From contig NC_135565.1 of NCBI RefSeq assembly GCF_964340395.1, positions 16,871,709-16,935,708 of the forward strand: a stretch of DNA of 64,000 bases, given 5' to 3'. The notes beneath the pieces were generated by a model that worked only from the letters and a program-made list of their open reading frames with translations, was not told the origin of the DNA and made no database searches. Positions 1 to 12,604 of this stretch are shown here, in pieces. The first letter of the stretch is position 1; each line of letters starts with the position of its first letter. This stretch comes from Glandiceps talaboti. Taxonomy: Eukaryota; Hemichordata; Enteropneusta; Spengelidae. A program made the translations under genes and the position numbers.

Positions 1-205
1 CCAAATCTAACTGTGGCCTTAAATTATTGGAACAGAATTACAGTGAAATATCCCTTGGGGAGTTGAATAAATTTTATACCTACTTTTAATAATAACAATA
101 CCTCAGTGCTATTAGGATTTAGAAATTTGACTTTGGCCTTTAATTTTTGAATGGAATTACAATAAAAAGATCCCATAGAAAATTTGATAGATTTTTGTAC
201 CTTCA
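1..205. repeat. Diverged tandem pair, ~119-bp period
   Basis: The segment 3-82 (containing TGTGGCCTTAAATTATTGGA) reappears in diverged form at 120-200 (containing CTTTGGCCTTTAATTTTTGA), each ending near a TTTTATACCT or TTTTTGTACCT motif. The left edge is cut by the window. Confidence 0.4.
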
Positions 206-490
206 GGCATTGTTGCAGTAGTGTGAAATAAGTCTTAACTTTGTCTAGAGGCATACATGTATGTAGTTTCCATGATAAATTACCCCTGTGTTTATTTGTT
301 ATCATTCTAGCCATAGGCTGGTATTATTATGTTAGTATTATTGCTTCTTGAGATAAGCAACACCAAGACAAGTCCGGTATACATGTACCTTATTCCTTCA
401 ACTTTCAGTCAAATGAAGAAAATGATTGTACAAAATGGAAACAAAATGTCTTAACCAATTCTGAAATTTTATGAAAATTATGAATATTCC

Positions 491-625
491 ATTTCTTGGT
501 CGATGCCATAACTTCTGCTCCATGCACTTCATATACATTAGGTGCACATGAGAATAAGTCGACCTTCATGTTCTATTTTGACCCTCTAGCATGAAGTAAA
601 ATGCAATTGCAGGTAGCACGAATTG
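491..625 (+). repeat. Dispersed repeat family E, copy 1
   Basis: Contains CATAACTTCTGCTCCATGCA and TTCTATTTTGACCCTCTAGC. The same ordered motifs occur near 37181-37312 and 40993-41132 in the same orientation. No inverted termini are apparent, so the transposon class is unknown. Confidence 0.6.
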
Positions 626-828
626 TCAAAAATAGTATCATTAATTTCCGTAAATACATTCATCTTGTCGGTAAAACATTACTTAGATAATTAGAACCCT
701 TAGTCATGGAACAAAAATGTAAATGATTAGAATTGTTGGCAATTCTTTTTCAAGATTGAGATAAATCTGTTAGTTTTAAGATAAACTTATTCTATGGACA
801 TTAAATCAAGCATACCACACAAGATTAA

Positions 829-1197
829 AGTGGCCATATGGATGAGGATTGGGTATTTATTTTGGATTTTTTATTTATAAAACAATTTTATCATATAAAA
901 CAATTTTATCGTGGCTTCCTACTTGCAAAATCAGTGTGTAATAACATTGACCAAATCATTGTTTGTAACTCAATATATTGCAAAAAAATAAAAGAAAAAA
1001 GTAAAAAGGTTTTTTTTTTGTACATACAATAACAAACATTTTACATATTTTTTTATGCTCTGCCAATGTATTGAGTTACAAACATGGACTTGGCATATGT
1101 TGTTTCACATTGATTTTTCAAGTAGGAAGCCCTAATAAAATTGTTTTGTAAATTAAAAATCCATAATAAATACCCAATTCTCATCCATATGGCCACT
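829..1197. mobile_element. Foldback MITE with TTAA target duplication (369 bp)
   Basis: Begins AGTGGCCATATGGATGA and ends with its inverse, flanked on both sides by TTAA (825-828 and 1198-1201). The inverted arms run about 90 bases on each side, including TATTTATTTTGGATTTTTTA against the complementary segment at the right. A TTAA duplication is known for the piggyBac and Kolobok superfamilies; membership is inferred. The 64-residue open frame at 838-1032 lies in this element and is not a gene. Confidence 0.75.
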
Positions 1198-1370
1198 TTA
1201 ACTTAAGCACTGAGTCACTATACACTATAATTCAATGTTGTCAAGTATCAGAGGCATGGTATAGGTAAGGCTCTTTTGTGATTACTAAGTACCCTTATGA
1301 TGAATTTTAATGCAAATCACACCACAAACTAGTAATAATATGTTCTTCTACCACTACTAAGGGTTCTTGT

Positions 1371-1750
1371 AAGGCCTGACAAAAATAATTGTTTGGTTCC
1401 GGTTACCCAAACCTAGTTTTTTTACTACCAACCCTAACTTTTTAAAAAAAAATTCGAGAAAAAAGTAATAAAATCATAAAAAATGGGAAGTCTCACATGA
1501 AATATGGATACGGAAACTGACATCAACTTAAAAAAAAAGCAATGTAAAACTGTTCTTCCAATCTGTAATGGCTGTACATTTGATAGGAAGAAATAAATAA
1601 CACAGAGACCATCTAGAAAAACAATGGAAAACCTGAACTAGATGCTCACACATGAAAAAATATATATAATAAAATAAAATAAAAAATCTACCTACCCCCA
1701 CCTATTCTTAAATTGAGCGTAATCGGAACCACACAATTTTTCTTTATTGT
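1371..1750 (-). mobile_element. MITE family A, copy 1 (~375 bp)
   Basis: Reverse orientation relative to the 4479 copy. The ends are related inverted repeats: AAGGCCTGACAAAAATAATT at the left, and a complementary GTGTGGTTCCGATTAC-type end at the right. The interior shares the CATTACAGATTGGAAGAACA region and the TGATGTCAGTTTCC region. Confidence 0.7.
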
Positions 1751-3224
1751 ATTTACCAGTAACGTTTCACCTGTTCAGGTCAAACTACTTCGTTTTATAC
1801 AATAATGATATCAAAACAGATGCCAGACCAAAGATTCCCCTTCAGTGTGGTTGTAAACCAGCAATATAAGAAAGTGTTTTTAGTCTCGGAGCCTATGTCA
1901 AAAGTTGACAGGTGAACATTGGTCTGTTAGAAATTAGTACTACTATGATGGTGATACTGATTATGATAGTAAACATGCAGTTGTCTTTTGAGTAGCATTT
2001 TCAGTTATTTTATTTGCAAATTTTATGATGTGGCATGAACATTCACAAAAGGGTATCAACATAGACACTGTACCCTAGATTTTCTCTCATTTTTTGGGTC
2101 GCTAACTGGCAAGTACAGCTGGAAGGTTTTACTGATCACTGAGTCCTCTTGTGAACACTGAAAGTGAATACAAATGTACAAGTTAGGGGTGCTTGCATGT
2201 GTGGCATGATGTTAATAAGTCAAATATTGATGAAGTTAGAGGGTACTGCTGTAGGGGGTTGAAACTGACGTTGATGATGAGAAAAGCATTGTTATACTGT
2301 AAATCTGAATGAGACGAGACTGTGGATGTCATGCACTGTGTGTAACCGTGGCGCTGCATCACTGCATCTAATTGTCTACATCCCTGGACTTAATCTATTA
2401 GTAATACAGATGATGTAATATTAACTGGATGTCAGCGTGGAATACCAGATGCTAGTAGTAGTAAAACCTATACTATGAGTGAGATACTAAATCATGAACT
2501 AAACTCCAGTATATGCCTGTGACAAAATTTGCTCCAAGCAACCACACGTACAGATTTAGTATACAGAGCTTAGTGCAAGGGGAGCCTAATCTTCACATCT
2601 ATTGTTCATCTGTCCTTCAGAAGTCCAGATTGAAATATTTCATACCGTTCACAGCATTCACCAGAAATGTGTTGTAGCAGTACACTGGCATACTACACTG
2701 TGTGTTGAGTGATATTGAAATGGCAAATGTAAGTATACATATTCCAAAACTTACCCAGTCAGATGTATGAGTTCAGCATACGATGTACATATATCGTATT
2801 TACTTATTTCCATGTTGTTCTGTATGCAAATACTGTTTAATTAATAATCACTGTGTGTTATGAAATGATTGATGCACTTCTGTTCTTGTATCCTGTTTTT
2901 GTCGTGATAGAGGTCGTCGTATGAATTCATCGGTGTTAAGAGCATTTTCACTGTTTATGACACCACTGAGGTTGCCCTAGTTATGACATCATTCGATGTG
3001 TAATGGGCTGGTAAATCTTAGTGTACATTTTACACATGAAAGACTCTTTTGTTGATCATGTGCCAAATTCAGTTATGTCGGAATAAACAAAGGATTTCCA
3101 TATACCTGTATTATTCAGTATCACTTCTGTTTTACTATGACCCTGTGACTACATCCTATTAGCCGACATAAATGTTTTGTGGTGACACAGATTTTATATT
3201 GTTGGAAATATATTGAATCTTTCA

Positions 3225-4160
3225 CCATAATTTTGATCTGATTTCATGTATAAGGATTATTTTTCTGAATCTGAAATAAAATAAAATAAATTCCTACTAA
3301 AAAGTTGATAAAATGATAATTTTTTGTTGAAAATTGGTAGTGTTTTCTTAATGTTATTACTGTTTAATTTTGATATCAATTCATATATTGATTATTTTTA
3401 TGAATTCGGTCTCAAGTAAAATTGTCATCTGCTAAAATGGTACTAAAATGACAATATTTGATGAAAATTTTCACAATATTTTTGTAAATATTAGTTTTTC
3501 ATTATAATTTTGATATCAATTCGTTGATATAGATTATTTTTGTGAAATAAGTCTAAAATAACTGACATCTAATAAAAAAGTCAGTAAAAATGGCATTTTT
3601 TGTTAAAAATCTTCTGTTTTTGTAATATGTTTTCATTGTAATTTTGATGGCAGTTCATTTACATTGATTATTTTTATGAATACAATCTAAAATAAAATAG
3701 ATGTGTTGAGAAAAGTTATAGTAAAACAACAATTTTTGTGAAATCTTGTTTGCAGTGAAAAAAAAATCAAAATTTTGATATTACTTTATTGATACAGAAT
3801 ATTTCAATGTCTTCATTTGAAAATAAAATTAATATGCATGAAACAGTGACAATAAGACCACAATGTTTTGTCAGTATATTTTACATATTTTGTAACGTCA
3901 CAGATAGTCAAAATTTTGATATTGATTTGTCAATAAATATTATTTCAATAGATTTATTCCAGAATGAAATTGATACACACTGAGAAGAGAACAACAATTT
4001 GTGTTCAGTAATTTTTGCAGGAAAAGTGACGCTAATGATTGACAGAAAAACCTGTCAGTTTAATGTGACCTTAATCTGTGGGTTTTTCTATGTCGGTATA
4101 TTTATAATTTTATATTAATTTTCTCTTGTATTCATGATGGATCAATTTATAAGGGTGCAG
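3225..4160 (+). repeat. Degenerate tandem array, ~133-139 bp period
   Basis: The motif AATTTTGATATCAATTC followed by GATTATTTTTATGAA recurs at about 3230, 3369, 3508, 3643, 3772 and 3911 with growing divergence. Six units are readable and a seventh is probable. The 64-residue open frame at 3789-3983 is part of the array. Confidence 0.65.
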
Positions 4161-4478
4161 TGAATCAGAAATATTATTATAAACTCTCTGACAGTGACAG
4201 CGTTGATTAAAATTGTACATTAACGAAACCTTCTTGCTCTTTATACTTTATCAATTTTTTATGATTTGATTGACATCTTTATTAAATGTTATCTCAGAGG
4301 ATATTCAAACCAAATATATTTCACCCCACCACCACCTAGAAAACAGAACCTATTACAGTCTTTCATTAAACTTATGTAAACAAGAAAGAAATTATTGGCC
4401 TTGATCGCCAGATTTATTTTTAAAAGAATAAAAGTTATATTATAAGAAAAGACGAAATAACTGTAATATAAACTTCTC

Positions 4479-4849
4479 AGGCCTAATAAGAAAAAATTGT
4501 GTGGTTCCGATTACACTCGATTTTAGAATAGATAGGGTAGGTAGATTTTTTATTTGATTGTATATTAATATCTTTTTCATGTGTGAGTATCTAGTTCAGG
4601 ATTTCCATTGTTTTCCAAATGGTCTCTGTGTTGTTTATTTCTTCCTATCAGATGTACAGCCATTACAGATTGGAAGAACAGTGTTATATTGTCTTTTTAA
4701 GTTGATGTCAGTTTCCATATTCACTAAGACTTCACAATTTTTATGATTTTATCATTATTTTCTTGAATACGTAAAAAAAAAGGTTTAGGGTCGACAGTGA
4801 AAAACTAGGTGGGGTCGGGTAACTGGATTGGTTTATTTTTTTTTAGGCC
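4479..4849 (+). mobile_element. MITE family A, copy 2
   Basis: Starts AGGCCTAATAAGAAAAAATT, then GTGTGGTTCCGATTAC, and ends with GGTTTATTTTTTTTTAGGCC. The termini are imperfect inverted repeats of about 35 bases. The open frame at 4558-4746 lies inside and is shared with the 11931 copy, but copies disagree by frameshifts, so it is probably not coding. Confidence 0.75.
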
Positions 4850-4983
4850 GATGTGACTTTGAACCTGTAAAGTTTATGAGGTATGAACTGAAAGGAAAGG
4901 CCAGTGGCCTAGTTTATACCATTAGACATTGATTGTAAATTGTTGGTAATCACACATGTACAGAGGACTTTAATGTGATTGAT

Positions 4984-5263
4984 AGTCCTTGGGCAAGATT
5001 TGAACCATGATTGTGTCTCAGTCAACCCAGCTGTATAATTGGGGACCTGGTAGGATAGAGGTTGCAATGTGAATGCTTTAATCCTATGTACTTATAAAGG
5101 CTGCAATGGATTGTATGCTCCCCAGGGAGTTGAGGAAGTATAAAGGGCTGCTGTGTCGCTATAGATCCATGCCAGGGGTAATAATTGTAAAGTGCTTTGA
5201 ACACAGGAGTGGGGAAGCACTTTATGAAAACCACCATTATTATTATTATTATTATTATCATTG
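4984..5263 (+). mobile_element. tRNA-derived SINE, 5'-truncated copy
   Basis: Corresponds in order to the reverse complement of 42320-42600: CCTTGGGCAAGATTTGAACC, GGACCTGGTAGGAT, GGATTGTATGCTCCCCAGGG, TAATAATTGTAAAGTGCTTT, then an (ATT)n tail. The tRNA-like head is absent, as expected of a 5'-truncated retrotransposed copy. Confidence 0.75.
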
Positions 5264-5699
5264 AATTTTAACCACTTTGATCAGTTTGACATACAGTTTT
5301 CAGTACTTGACTTGTTAAAGCGAGTTGGAAATTCCTCAAAAATGTTGGTACAAAAACAAGATGGATTTCCTCAAAAAAAAAACAAACAAACATGTGAAGG
5401 CACAAAATGAGTCAAAAGTTCTTTTAATACATGTACTAAAAAAGTAGACTGTAAAATACGTTTTCCAGCCCAGTCTTTTTCACCATGAATGCTGGCTGAT
5501 AGCGTGACTTGAATGTCTGTATCTTACAGACTATTTAAAAACTGGTTGGAAATTTCATAGATACAAAATGAGTTGAAAATTCCTCAAAAAAGCCTGAGAA
5601 GGTACAATTTACAAAACAAGTAAGAAATGTATAGACACAGAGATTGAAACAGACGTACAGATATACAGGCGCACTCACATACCCTATTTCTGCTTTGAA

Positions 5700-5913
5700 C
5701 ATAAATACAGATACAGACAGACAGACAGAAATAAACAAACAAACAAACAGACAGACATACATACAGACAATCAAACAGACACAGACAGACTGTCCAACAT
5801 ACAGACAGACAACATACAGACAGACAGACAGACAGACAGACAGGCAGACTGTCTGACATAGACAGTCAGATAGTCAGGCAGACAGACAAACATACATACA
5901 TACATACATGCAT

Positions 5914-5962
<49 letters not shown>

Positions 5963-6120
5963 AACAAACAAACAAACAAACAGACAGAGACAGACAATCA
6001 AACAGACACATGAAGACTGTCCAACATACAAACAGACAGACAGACTGTCTGACATACAGAGTCAGATAGTCAGACAGACCGACAAACATACAGACAAACA
6101 TACAGACACACACACACACA
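5700..6120. repeat. Compound (ACAG)n/(CATA)n/(CA)n microsatellite
   Basis: About 420 bases of ACAG runs interrupted by AAAC, CATA and finally CA runs. The overlapping Cys/Val/Tyr- and Thr/Asp/Arg-rich frames on both strands come from the repeat. Confidence 0.95.
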
Positions 6121-6633
6121 CACTCACATACAACTTGCTAATTCTACACACACACTTACACTTTACCAGGGTCCTAGAACCTCAAGGCAGTAAAATAAAA
6201 AGATAAAGTAAAACAGTTAGTATACTAGTAGTTACTGACTGTAGGTGATATCTGAAGTAGATAGCATATTCTAAATCTTATCACCTGAAGGTAGATTTTA
6301 TGAGAATTAGAAACTAAAACACTCCAGACCTACATTTGTATCTGATTACTGATTTTGATATTAACTGATAGTGATACTCTTGCAAGTCACAGATTTCTCT
6401 GGTACTGTTCTAAAAAAATGGTTTGTGGTTTTATTACGGATTCAGATTTGTTGATATAGGATAATTCAGTGATTGCAAATGGATCTTAAATGTTAAATAT
6501 CAAGAGATAAGACATGCATTGCCAGAGGACTAAATTTTATAAAAAAAGGTTCAGAAATTTCAAGTGGGTTAAAACAGTTCAAGAGGGTGAAATAAGAAAG
6601 TGCTGACGATATAAGAGGCTACATAAAAACACT

Positions 6634-6968
6634 TTTACCATGCATGAGCCAAGTTGAACAAAAATATGGAATATATATACTAAATGGTTCTTCTACATCG
6701 TGATAATGCATCTGTGTCATGACAACACACGTCTACGTCACTGCGTCTGTTGTGTTTGAAATATACGTCAACGTGTTCAAAATTGCCATTGCTTTCCCCC
6801 GATTTTTCTTTGATATGACTGGCTCTGGTATAATTATGTTATCCTCCAATATTTTTCTTCATTCAGTGAAGGAAAATACTGGTGACCTAAGGGGTTGTCA
6901 CTACTCATCTAGCATAACTCAGTGACAAAGACCCCTTAGGTCACTCAAATTTTCCTTCACTGAATAAC
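6634..6968 (+). mobile_element. Family B element with internal long hairpin, copy 1 (most complete)
   Basis: Left part begins ACCATGCATGAGCCAAG; right part is a hairpin with arms 6862-6901 and 6922-6964 (TGACCTAAGGGG against CCCCTTAGGTCA), around a short loop. Related copies lie at 14953, 25247, 27965, 29429, 44350 and 63628. The termini are not clearly resolved. Confidence 0.7.
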
Positions 6969-7410
6969 ATCTAATATTATTCAGGAATGACGCGGAGTCT
7001 AAAAAAGTACAACAGGCTCAAAAGGCATTGATACAACCTGGGAAAGAACACTGGTGTATTTACTTGCTTGTTGATAACATCTAATATTATTCAGGAATGA
7101 CGCGGAGTCTAAAAAAGTACAACAGGCTCAAAAGGCATTGATACAACCTGGGAAAGAACACTGGTGTATTTACTTGCTTGTTGATAACATCTAATATTAT
7201 TCAGGAAATGACATGAAGTCTAAAAAAGTACAACAGGGCTCAAAAGGCATTGATACAACCTGGGAAAGAACACTGGTGTATTTACTTGCTTGTTGATAAC
7301 ATCTAATATTATTCAGGAAATGACATGAAGTCTAAAAAAGTACAACAGGGCTCAAAAGGCATTGATACAACCTGGGAAAGAACACTGGTGTATTTTCTTG
7401 CTTGTTGATA
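6964..7410 (+). repeat. Tandem repeat, 110-112 bp x 4
   Basis: Units start ATAACATCTAATATTATTCA at 6964, 7074, 7184 and 7296. Units 1-2 share one variant (GACGCGGAGTC) and units 3-4 another (GACATGAAGTC), so the array grew by pairwise duplication. It abuts the right end of the family B element. Confidence 0.92.
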
Positions 7411-7989
7411 ACAGGAATGAGACGAGGTTCATGCAAAGACATACATTTGTAATTAGTTGTGGTAACTTAACGGGATCAAAGTGTAAACACCCTGCAGGAA
7501 CTCGGATCCACAAGTTGCGTGACCACAACATATTATATTTATAATAACATGGCGTACAACTGTTAGTGTTACATTATAACTTCACTACAAACTGATAAAA
7601 TTGTTGCCTGAACATACATCGAAGACAATCGCTGTTGTTTTTGTTTCAGTTATATTGTTTTACCAAATTTTGTCTTTGCATGAAGTCTTTCTGTGGCTCA
7701 AGCAAACATAGTGTTTTTTTTCACAGTTTGTGACTTGTTGACTCAGAATTCAGATCACTGTTCTATGTCCCTACATGATGTACAACACATGTGCTGATAA
7801 TGATACAAAAACAATGTACAATTGAACTATTATTCTAAGCTGTGTATTTTATAGCATACGTTTATAATAATAATAATGATATTATTATTTCATACATAAT
7901 AGGCCACAAGTTTAAATGTACAGTTGTGCGCATATTAAAATAAATAATACCACTACGGAAGGCACAGGAAAATTAGATCTAGGTGACTT

Positions 7990-8252
7990 GTTAAATAGCT
8001 CGTGAAGCGGCCACGAAGTGGCTCAATGACTAGTACGCATGTGCGTCCTATACACTATGCAATTATTTTTTTGGTGATTTTACCCAAGGATGCATTGCAG
8101 CACAATGACTACACATACGCGTTCTATATACTATGTGCATTCTCCATCGGAGGGCGCTATCTACAATATCATCGTGAGGCAGCCCAGGCAGTCGGTCAGA
8201 AATGAATCTACTCTGTGTGAGCTTATATGCTTTGCCTAGTTATGATATTATT
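7990..8252 (+). repeat. Dispersed ~260-bp repeat, copy 1
   Basis: Also present in reverse orientation at 36873-37133. Both contain a segment whose translation is LPKDAL-xx-NDYT. The shared frame is interrupted differently in the two copies, so I treat it as a non-coding mobile element of unknown type. Confidence 0.65.
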
Positions 8253-9226
8253 AAACAGTGACAATTGACACCTTAGAATTCCTGTTTGACGTCTTTTGCT
8301 ACAAAATAGATTCAATTAAAAGTGAAATTGTTTTTGTCAGCTGAGAACTAAAATAGTTCAACCCCCCAACCCCTCCCTCTCCTCTCCTCACGAATAAAAG
8401 AATTACGTTTTCTATCCTACATTGAAATATTAATCTTACCCTTTAGTTTGCATCTGTGTAGTAAGCAGGAACCTTGATTGCCAGTATAGAAATACCAATC
8501 TGATTCTTACTGTAAGGCCTAAAAAAATTAAGAAAAAGAATGTTAGGCCTAAAAAAATAAAAAAATAGAATGTTAGTAGAGGAGTTAGACAAGCGAAAAT
8601 TAAAAAAAACAATCAAAATGTCAGTTAGAATAGCGAAAGTAGTATAGTAGCTTTAATACTTGTACATGTCTATAGTTGGGCTATGTAATTAGGGAATCTC
8701 TACTGGGTACTGAATTGTGACTAAACAAACACAGAATAACATCCATCAATAGGGATTATATGTTACATATGTTATTTGATTTACTCAGTTAATTTTGAGA
8801 TTATCTATCAGACAAAAAACCACATACAGAGTAAATGACTAAATATCACCGCATGCATAAATAGCAGGTAATACGTACTATATACAAAGTTGAGATAAAA
8901 GCTACATCAAATGCTAACTCAATATATACTATTGAGATCCCAGGTTGAGATTGTCTGTGAAACAAAAGCCACCATCTAATGATCTAGTCTTCTAGATAAA
9001 TACATCAAATGTAGTTTAATAACAAGATGTATATATTGTAATTAAGGTAGACTTACATAATCTCGGTCATTTTTTTGAACTTTATTTTATGAAATGTTTT
9101 AAAAAACATGATTGTGTTCGTGTGTGTAAAATGGTGACCTGATATGATTGTGAATAGTTGTATGGATGCTAAGCCTTGGGAGACTACCAGTGTGGTACAA
9201 AAATGTGTCCCTCCCCACTTAGTGCC

Positions 9227-9258
9227 GGAGGGGTGGAGGGGTGGAGGGGGGGGGGGGG
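9227..9258 (+). repeat. G-rich tract with G-quadruplex potential
   Basis: Three G runs of four or more separated by TGGA spacers, ending in a run of 13 G. It fits the usual G4 pattern (G3+ with loops of 1-7). No adjacent gene is seen. Confidence 0.6.
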
Positions 9259-10751
9259 CACTAGGAACTAAGATTTAATGCTCCCAGACACTAGAACTAA
9301 AAATTATTAACTGGGACAAATAAAAATGAAAGTTGACCACATTTTCCTTCCCAAAATTTGAAATTAGTAACACATTCAATCTTGATATTTGAAGATTATG
9401 AGACAAACAAATCTCCCAAGGGATTGGTGCATGTACCCGAAGTGTAATGTTGGAGAACCTAATCAGGTAAACATAGGATGAACAGTAGTCTGTGTTGTTG
9501 AGATACATTGTTAGCAGGTCATAACTCCTTGTCAGCATATTCACCACTTGTAATGATTACATTATACAAACTGATAATAATGAATTGAAAAATTTCATCT
9601 TATAACCAGGTCATTTCCTCTCAATGACAGCGTGCAGTCCCTTCAACCATGACAATATCAGATTGTCATTATTCAAATGAATCAGTACATGTAACAATTA
9701 ATATATACACATGTTATGCTACATCGTGTGGTAATTTACATGTTATTTACATATATGTTTTATGTAAATTTAACCCTACTGGTTAACTATGAGAACAACT
9801 TTTAGGGGTGTGGCTATGTGAATTGTTTGAAATTTTTCACGACATAAGCATCTAGAATATGAAGGCTGGTAAGTAGAATCACAAGGTATGACCAGCTAAC
9901 GATGTAGCTCATCAGTGCAGTGAACAGACAATAGACAGAAAGATATATAACCTTGTATTATCTATGAAAGCTGCTAACTGAACAAAATGAACGATATTGA
10001 CAATGTGTATTAGTAACGTGTACACAATATTACATTGATTTTTTTGCTACAAGCCATTTGGTCATTTCAAAATGACAATACAAAATCTGTCATGCTGCAA
10101 ATCTTAATGAATAAGGTTAATAGCCTCATTATTGAAATATTGATATTTTGTGTTAAGTATTCTGTGTACCAGTAAACTGTAACCAAACTAACAATACTAG
10201 TATATGATTCTATTTAAAAAAAAAAATTTTATTCCTGATGTATTTACTGATTAGATAACTAATTCATTTTCTTCACTTCACTTGACTTGATGTATGTAAA
10301 TTTTGTTATCTTTTCGAGCTCTGGCAATTAAAAAATAAAAATTTTTTTTTTACAGCTAGTGAAGCTTTACACCTATAGAATTGATGTGTATTAATAATAT
10401 GAAGGAAAATATCAAATGTATATCTCGTAGAACTTGCTCTTAGCGAATTTTTCATTTTTTACCCAAAACGTTCCTTACGCGCTTAATTATCCAAAAGCTT
10501 GTATATAGGTCAATTGCTGAGTGAAAACAATAATTTGTCCCCAGGGGTTATGGTAATCTCATAAATATACACTTTTTGCTTAATTGTGTATTGATTTTAT
10601 ATGGTCTATTGGTGAAACAAAAGTCATTAACAAAGTAGGTAGAACCATTGTTTAATATCAACATTCTGTACATTTATGAAATGGATTTTAATTTTTGATG
10701 TACTCAAAGCTCACAATTGTGGTTAAAGTTGAAGAAATGCTTTTCAACTAG

Positions 10752-11100
10752 GCTGATACAGTGATAGCTGACATATGGCAGGCTCAGTGCAGTGCTACAG
10801 CTAAAACAGGGAGTGTTCGCCACAAGACTACATACATAACTAGACTGATAGGCTGGCATGTGGCAGGCTCAGTGCAGTGCTACAGCTAAAACAGGGAGTG
10901 TTCGCCACAAGATTACATACATAACTAGACTGATAGGCTGACGTGTGGCAGGCTCAGTGCAGTGCTACAGCTAAAACAGGGAGTGTTCACCACAAGACTA
11001 CATGATAACTAGACTGATAGGGTGGCATGTGGCTGACTCAGTGCTACAGCTAAAACAGGGAGTGTTCACCACAAGACTACATACATAACTAGATGGCATG
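10752..11100 (+). repeat. Tandem repeat, ~85 bp x 4
   Basis: TGGCAGGCTCAGTGCAGTGC starts at 10776, 10861 and 10946, and a diverged TGGCTGACTCAGTGC at 11030. Each unit carries ACAGGGAGTGTTC and CACAAGACTACA. Confidence 0.9.
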
Positions 11101-11600
11101 CTGTGTATAGACATACACTGACAAAACAACTAAACCAAAGTCAAATAGGAAAGGAGTATACAACATTATTTCCAGTTGTAATTTTACGATAAATTTATCA
11201 TTAGACAAAATTGTATTGTCACCTTTGTGGTCAAGCTGCATATAGATACAGGCGTACTCTGACAAAAAGACACAACTAACAGTAAAAAAAAGGTCTGTAA
11301 ACTCACTTCCAGTTCTACTTCTTTGTTATGTGATGATAAATTATCATTCGACTTAATTAATATTGTGTTCATATTGTGCCAGCCAAGCTGTATATAGATG
11401 CTAGCATAGTGTCCACTGACAAAAGAAATTCAATTTGTATAAAAGGATGCAAATCTAAAGAGAGAAACTATTATCATATCGTGTATGTTTCTTTGTGTAT
11501 ACAGAAGAACCAAATGTCAGTTAATTGTTGCAACCCTTTTCATATGGTAATTTTGGCATTTCTATTAACTTTTTTATGGAAAGAATGTCCACATGGCATT

Positions 11601-11745
11601 CAGTGTTTTTGCTAAGGTTTGGGAACCCCGGTAACAGAAAGGGGGAAAGAGGTAAAACTGGTAGTGCTTCCCATGCAATGTATCATAGTTTAGGTGGGGA
11701 ACCCCGGTAGATTTTACCTACTTACCGCCCTTAAATAAAAGACTG
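11601..11745 (-). mobile_element. MITE family D, copy 1, 5-bp target duplication
   Basis: Starts CAGTGTTTTTGCTAAGG; flanked by GCATT on both sides (11596-11600 and 11746-11750). Interior shares GGGAACCCCGGTAACAG with the copies at 29055 and 43498. Confidence 0.75.
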
Positions 11746-11930
11746 GCATTGATATGTTAAAGAAGATAATATCAGTATTGGTTGGTTATTTGAGAAAACA
11801 TAGTCTATTTGTGATTTCTTGCCTATCTGTATGTAGGTTTTAAGGGTTGGATGATATTACAATGTAGGTTGATGCAAATATGTGTAACTCCTACGGTGCA
11901 TGTAAATAAAAAAATAGAAACATACATACA

Positions 11931-12307
11931 TAAGGTCTAATAAAAAAATTGTGTGGTTCTGATTACGCTCAATTTTAGAATAGGTGGGGTAGGTAGATTT
12001 TTTATATTATTTTATGATATTTGTTTTCATGTGTGAGTGTCTAGTTCAGGTTTTGCATTGTTTTCCAAATGGTCTATGTGTTATTTATTTCTTCCTATCA
12101 GATGTACAACCCTTACAGATTGGAATACTTTTATATTGTCTTTTTAAGTTGATGTCAGTTTCCGCATCCATTATTTCACGTGAGACTTCACATTTTTCTC
12201 GATTTTATTTTTTTTCCCCCCGAATACTTAAAAAAAAGTTTAGGGTTGGCAGTGAAGAACTAGGTGGGGTTGGGTAACCAGAACCAAACAATTATTTTTT
12301 AGGCTTA
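11931..12307 (+). mobile_element. MITE family A, copy 3
   Basis: Full-length copy with TAAGGTCTAATAAAAAAATT at the left and ACAATTATTTTTTAGGCTTA at the right. Internal order is the same as in the copy at 4479. The 87-residue open frame at 12014-12277 belongs to it. Confidence 0.75.
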
Positions 12308-12320
12308 ATATAACAATATA

Positions 12321-12604
12321 AACACTGAACCCATGAGGGATGGCCCTCACTGGACTTCTTGGGAGACAGGTAAAGTGTTCATATACTTAAAGAACTATCA
12401 AGTATAAATAAAGATTATTTATTTATTTAATATGATAATAATAAATAAGATAAAAGTGAAAAAAATGAAAATAAAAGTAAAAAGGTGATTGACATGGCAT
12501 AATAATAATAATAATCTTTATTTATACTGGATAGTTCTTTAAGCATATAAACACTTCGTCTTCCAAGAAGTCCAGTGAGGGCCATCCCTCATGGGTTCAG
12601 TGTT
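12321..12604. mobile_element. Foldback repeat with ~95-base arms
   Basis: The arm from 12321 (ACACTGAACCCATGAGGGAT) is complementary to the arm ending at 12604, with AATAAAGATTATT on the inner side. The right arm is followed by AGGAGGAAACCGGAGTACCC, a word I recall from invertebrate dispersed repeats. No family is named. Confidence 0.65.

Noticed and set aside
5222-5263. Independent (ATT)n microsatellite
   Set aside because: It is the tail of the truncated SINE at 4984-5263.
5535-6119. Cys/Val/Leu-rich frames as secreted cysteine-rich peptides
   Set aside because: They are the translation of (ACAG)n and (CATA)n microsatellites; the same pattern recurs at 21104, 24976 and 27325.
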